Of a stretch of 64,000 nucleotides of DNA, positions 63,051-64,000 are shown in pieces. The number at the start of each line of letters is the position of its first letter. Within the stretch, counting starts at the first letter, position 1. The notes below the pieces were generated by a model, which saw only the letters and a program-made list of their open reading frames with translations, did not search any database and had not been told where the DNA came from. The stretch is from assembly GCA_019359695.1 (NCBI GenBank), contig JAHHGV010000016.1, positions 62,001 to 126,000 of the forward strand. Direction: 5' to 3'. The translations under genes and the position numbers were made by a program. The stretch is from Brasilonema angustatum HA4187-MV1 (GTDB lineage: Bacteria > Cyanobacteriota > Cyanobacteriia > Cyanobacteriales > Nostocaceae).

Positions 63051-63713
63051 ATGAAGATACTGGATCGATATTTTGACGGTGTGATCTTTGACATGGATGA
63101 CTTAATACTTGATAATGGCTCTTGGTATAAGCATGCATATCAATATGCAGCTAGCCAATTGGGCTATTTTATCAATGATGAATGTTATGCTCAACTGTTA
63201 GGAATTCCTCATGCTGAATGCGATAAAATATTGAGTAAAACTTTTGGAGAAAAGTTCTCAGTCGAGATTTTTAATCAACTTTTACAACAGCAATATCAGG
63301 AAACGCTAAAGAAAAAAGGCGTAAAGTTTAGAGATGGATTTGAAGCTTTGTTCTCTTATTTGGAAAAACAGGGGGTTTCTATAGGTTTGGCAACCAGTTC
63401 AACTTGGGAACACGTAAAAATGCATCTCAGTCAAACCCGTTATTTACAAGGCTTTAATGTAATTTGTACCGCCGATCAAATCCAACGGGGAAAACCCGAT
63501 CCTGAAATTTATACCTTAGCAAGTCGTTGTATGAATCGTCAGCCAAAGAATATAGTAGTATTTGAAGATTCAAATAACGGTATCAGATCTGCTGTTGCTG
63601 CTGGATGTATGGCTATTATGGTGCCTAATCAAGCATTACCAGACGAGGACGTAAAGAAAAATGCCTTCCTTGTTTTATCTAGTTTGGCTGATGCTATTGC
63701 GTTAATGCATTAG
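63051..63713 (+). CDS. HAD-superfamily phosphatase (beta-phosphoglucomutase-like)
   Basis: 220 residues. Motif I is GVIFDMDDLILDN (Asp14 and Asp16; the usual Gly after the second Asp is Asp), with a helical cap (residues ~20-85), motif II ATSSTWEH, motif III Lys148 in QRGKPDPEIY and motif IV VFEDSNNGIRSAVAAGC. Class-I-capped HAD phosphatases remove phosphate from sugars, nucleotides or cofactors. In this cluster it could act on a pterin or pentose phosphate, which is only an inference. Confidence 0.88.
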   Translation: MKILDRYFDGVIFDMDDLILDNGSWYKHAYQYAASQLGYFINDECYAQLLGIPHAECDKILSKTFGEKFSVEIFNQLLQQQYQETLKKKGVKFRDGFEALFSYLEKQGVSIGLATSSTWEHVKMHLSQTRYLQGFNVICTADQIQRGKPDPEIYTLASRCMNRQPKNIVVFEDSNNGIRSAVAAGCMAIMVPNQALPDEDVKKNAFLVLSSLADAIALMH

Positions 63714-63857
63714 ACATTTATAACAATGAGTTTGAAATCCCAATGAAAGGGTGGTTGATTTTTAATTTTTGGAGAAGTCTAATATTGAGTTTGACGAATC
63801 TGTGTTGATGATATCTGCTCCAAAAATATTCCCAAGCAATGTACACAGAAGCTAAAT

Positions 63858-64000
63858 TCAGTTTTGAATAACTCCAGAACAATCAACCTTTTGAACGAGT
63901 TGGGAGATCGGCATGCCTGAGACGGGTTCTATCCAATCAGGAGCAATTTCGGCTAATGGTATCAAAACAAAGGCTCTTTCTGTCATCCGTGGATGAGGGA
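63858..64000 (-). CDS. folK: 6-hydroxymethyl-7,8-dihydropterin pyrophosphokinase, C-terminal end
   Basis: The gene enters from the right edge; about 47 codons are visible, ending at the TGA at 63858-63860. PHPRMTERAFVLIPLAEIAP followed by DWIEPVSG is the conserved end of HPPK, which transfers pyrophosphate from ATP to 6-hydroxymethyl-dihydropterin and so makes the substrate of dihydropteroate synthase. It faces the HAD gene across 144 bp. Whether it serves ordinary folate synthesis or the neighbouring cluster cannot be told. Confidence 0.9.
   Translation of the reverse strand, partial: PHPRMTERAFVLIPLAEIAPDWIEPVSGMPISQLVQKVDCSGVIQN

Overview
This window comes from a filamentous, probably heterocyst-forming cyanobacterium of the Nostocales type. 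The palindrome GCGATCGC (HIP1) is frequent, and there are short tandem heptamer and octamer repeats of the kind known from these organisms. The gene content is cyanobacterial: ycf54, the rppA/rppB two-component pair, the efp-accB pair, folD-crtE-divergent PAP2, a one-domain phytochelatin synthase, and DUF1802, DUF3124 and pentapeptide proteins. I saw no rRNA, tRNA, CRISPR array or prophage. The assignment rests on content and recognised protein families only; no database search was run.

Layout. 1-6.3 kb: the end of a B12-binding radical SAM gene, a DUF4231 membrane protein, a glycosyltransferase-like protein beside a COG5610-type HAD protein (a surface-polysaccharide style pair), and an ABC-exporter remnant cut at a MITE end. 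6.4-16.9 kb (mostly minus strand): an epimerase, hemE, an LD-carboxypeptidase carrying an in-frame repeat insertion, a peptidoglycan-binding/HEAT protein, an EamA exporter, ppx and the divergent ubiA. 17-22.7 kb is an eroded region: a SLOG protein, a CHAT-type pseudogene, an aldo/keto reductase, DUF1802, a MITE and a broken gamma-glutamyltransferase. 22.7-32.1 kb: phytochelatin synthase, a three-gene glycine-betaine/choline-type ABC transporter, Cu/Zn superoxide dismutase, a large di-heme peroxidase-like protein, an AI-2E-type permease coupled to a NUDIX gene, and a lipoprotein plus BON protein.

32.4-47.8 kb: a DUF2252 remnant, an LCP protein, uppP, a GFA-fold protein, a CPA1 antiporter, a P-type ATPase and a stress protein. 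Then come rppA and rppB, separated by two opposite-strand genes, one of which fuses a pair of EF-hands to methylglyoxal synthase. A DUF3124 lipoprotein and a TrkA-type protein follow. 48-54.8 kb: folD, crtE, PAP2-like, a SPOR-like protein, ycf54, a plant pathogen-related-like protein, pdxJ, and a REP-associated tyrosine transposase with a duplicated array of its palindromes. 54.8-58.6 kb: a pentapeptide-repeat membrane protein with a detached C-terminus, a MITE, efp, accB and an ArsR regulator.

58.9-64 kb: NUDIX, SDR (1-bp overlapping start), a divergent dihydropteroate-synthase-like protein, a SAM methyltransferase and a HAD phosphatase, all on the plus strand, facing the end of folK on the minus strand. 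Dihydropteroate synthase normally uses the FolK product. The DHPS-like protein appears to keep the pterin-binding residues but lacks the usual pABA-side Arg and Lys, so this may be a small pathway for a modified pterin. It and the EF-hand/methylglyoxal synthase fusion are the two most interesting items in the window.
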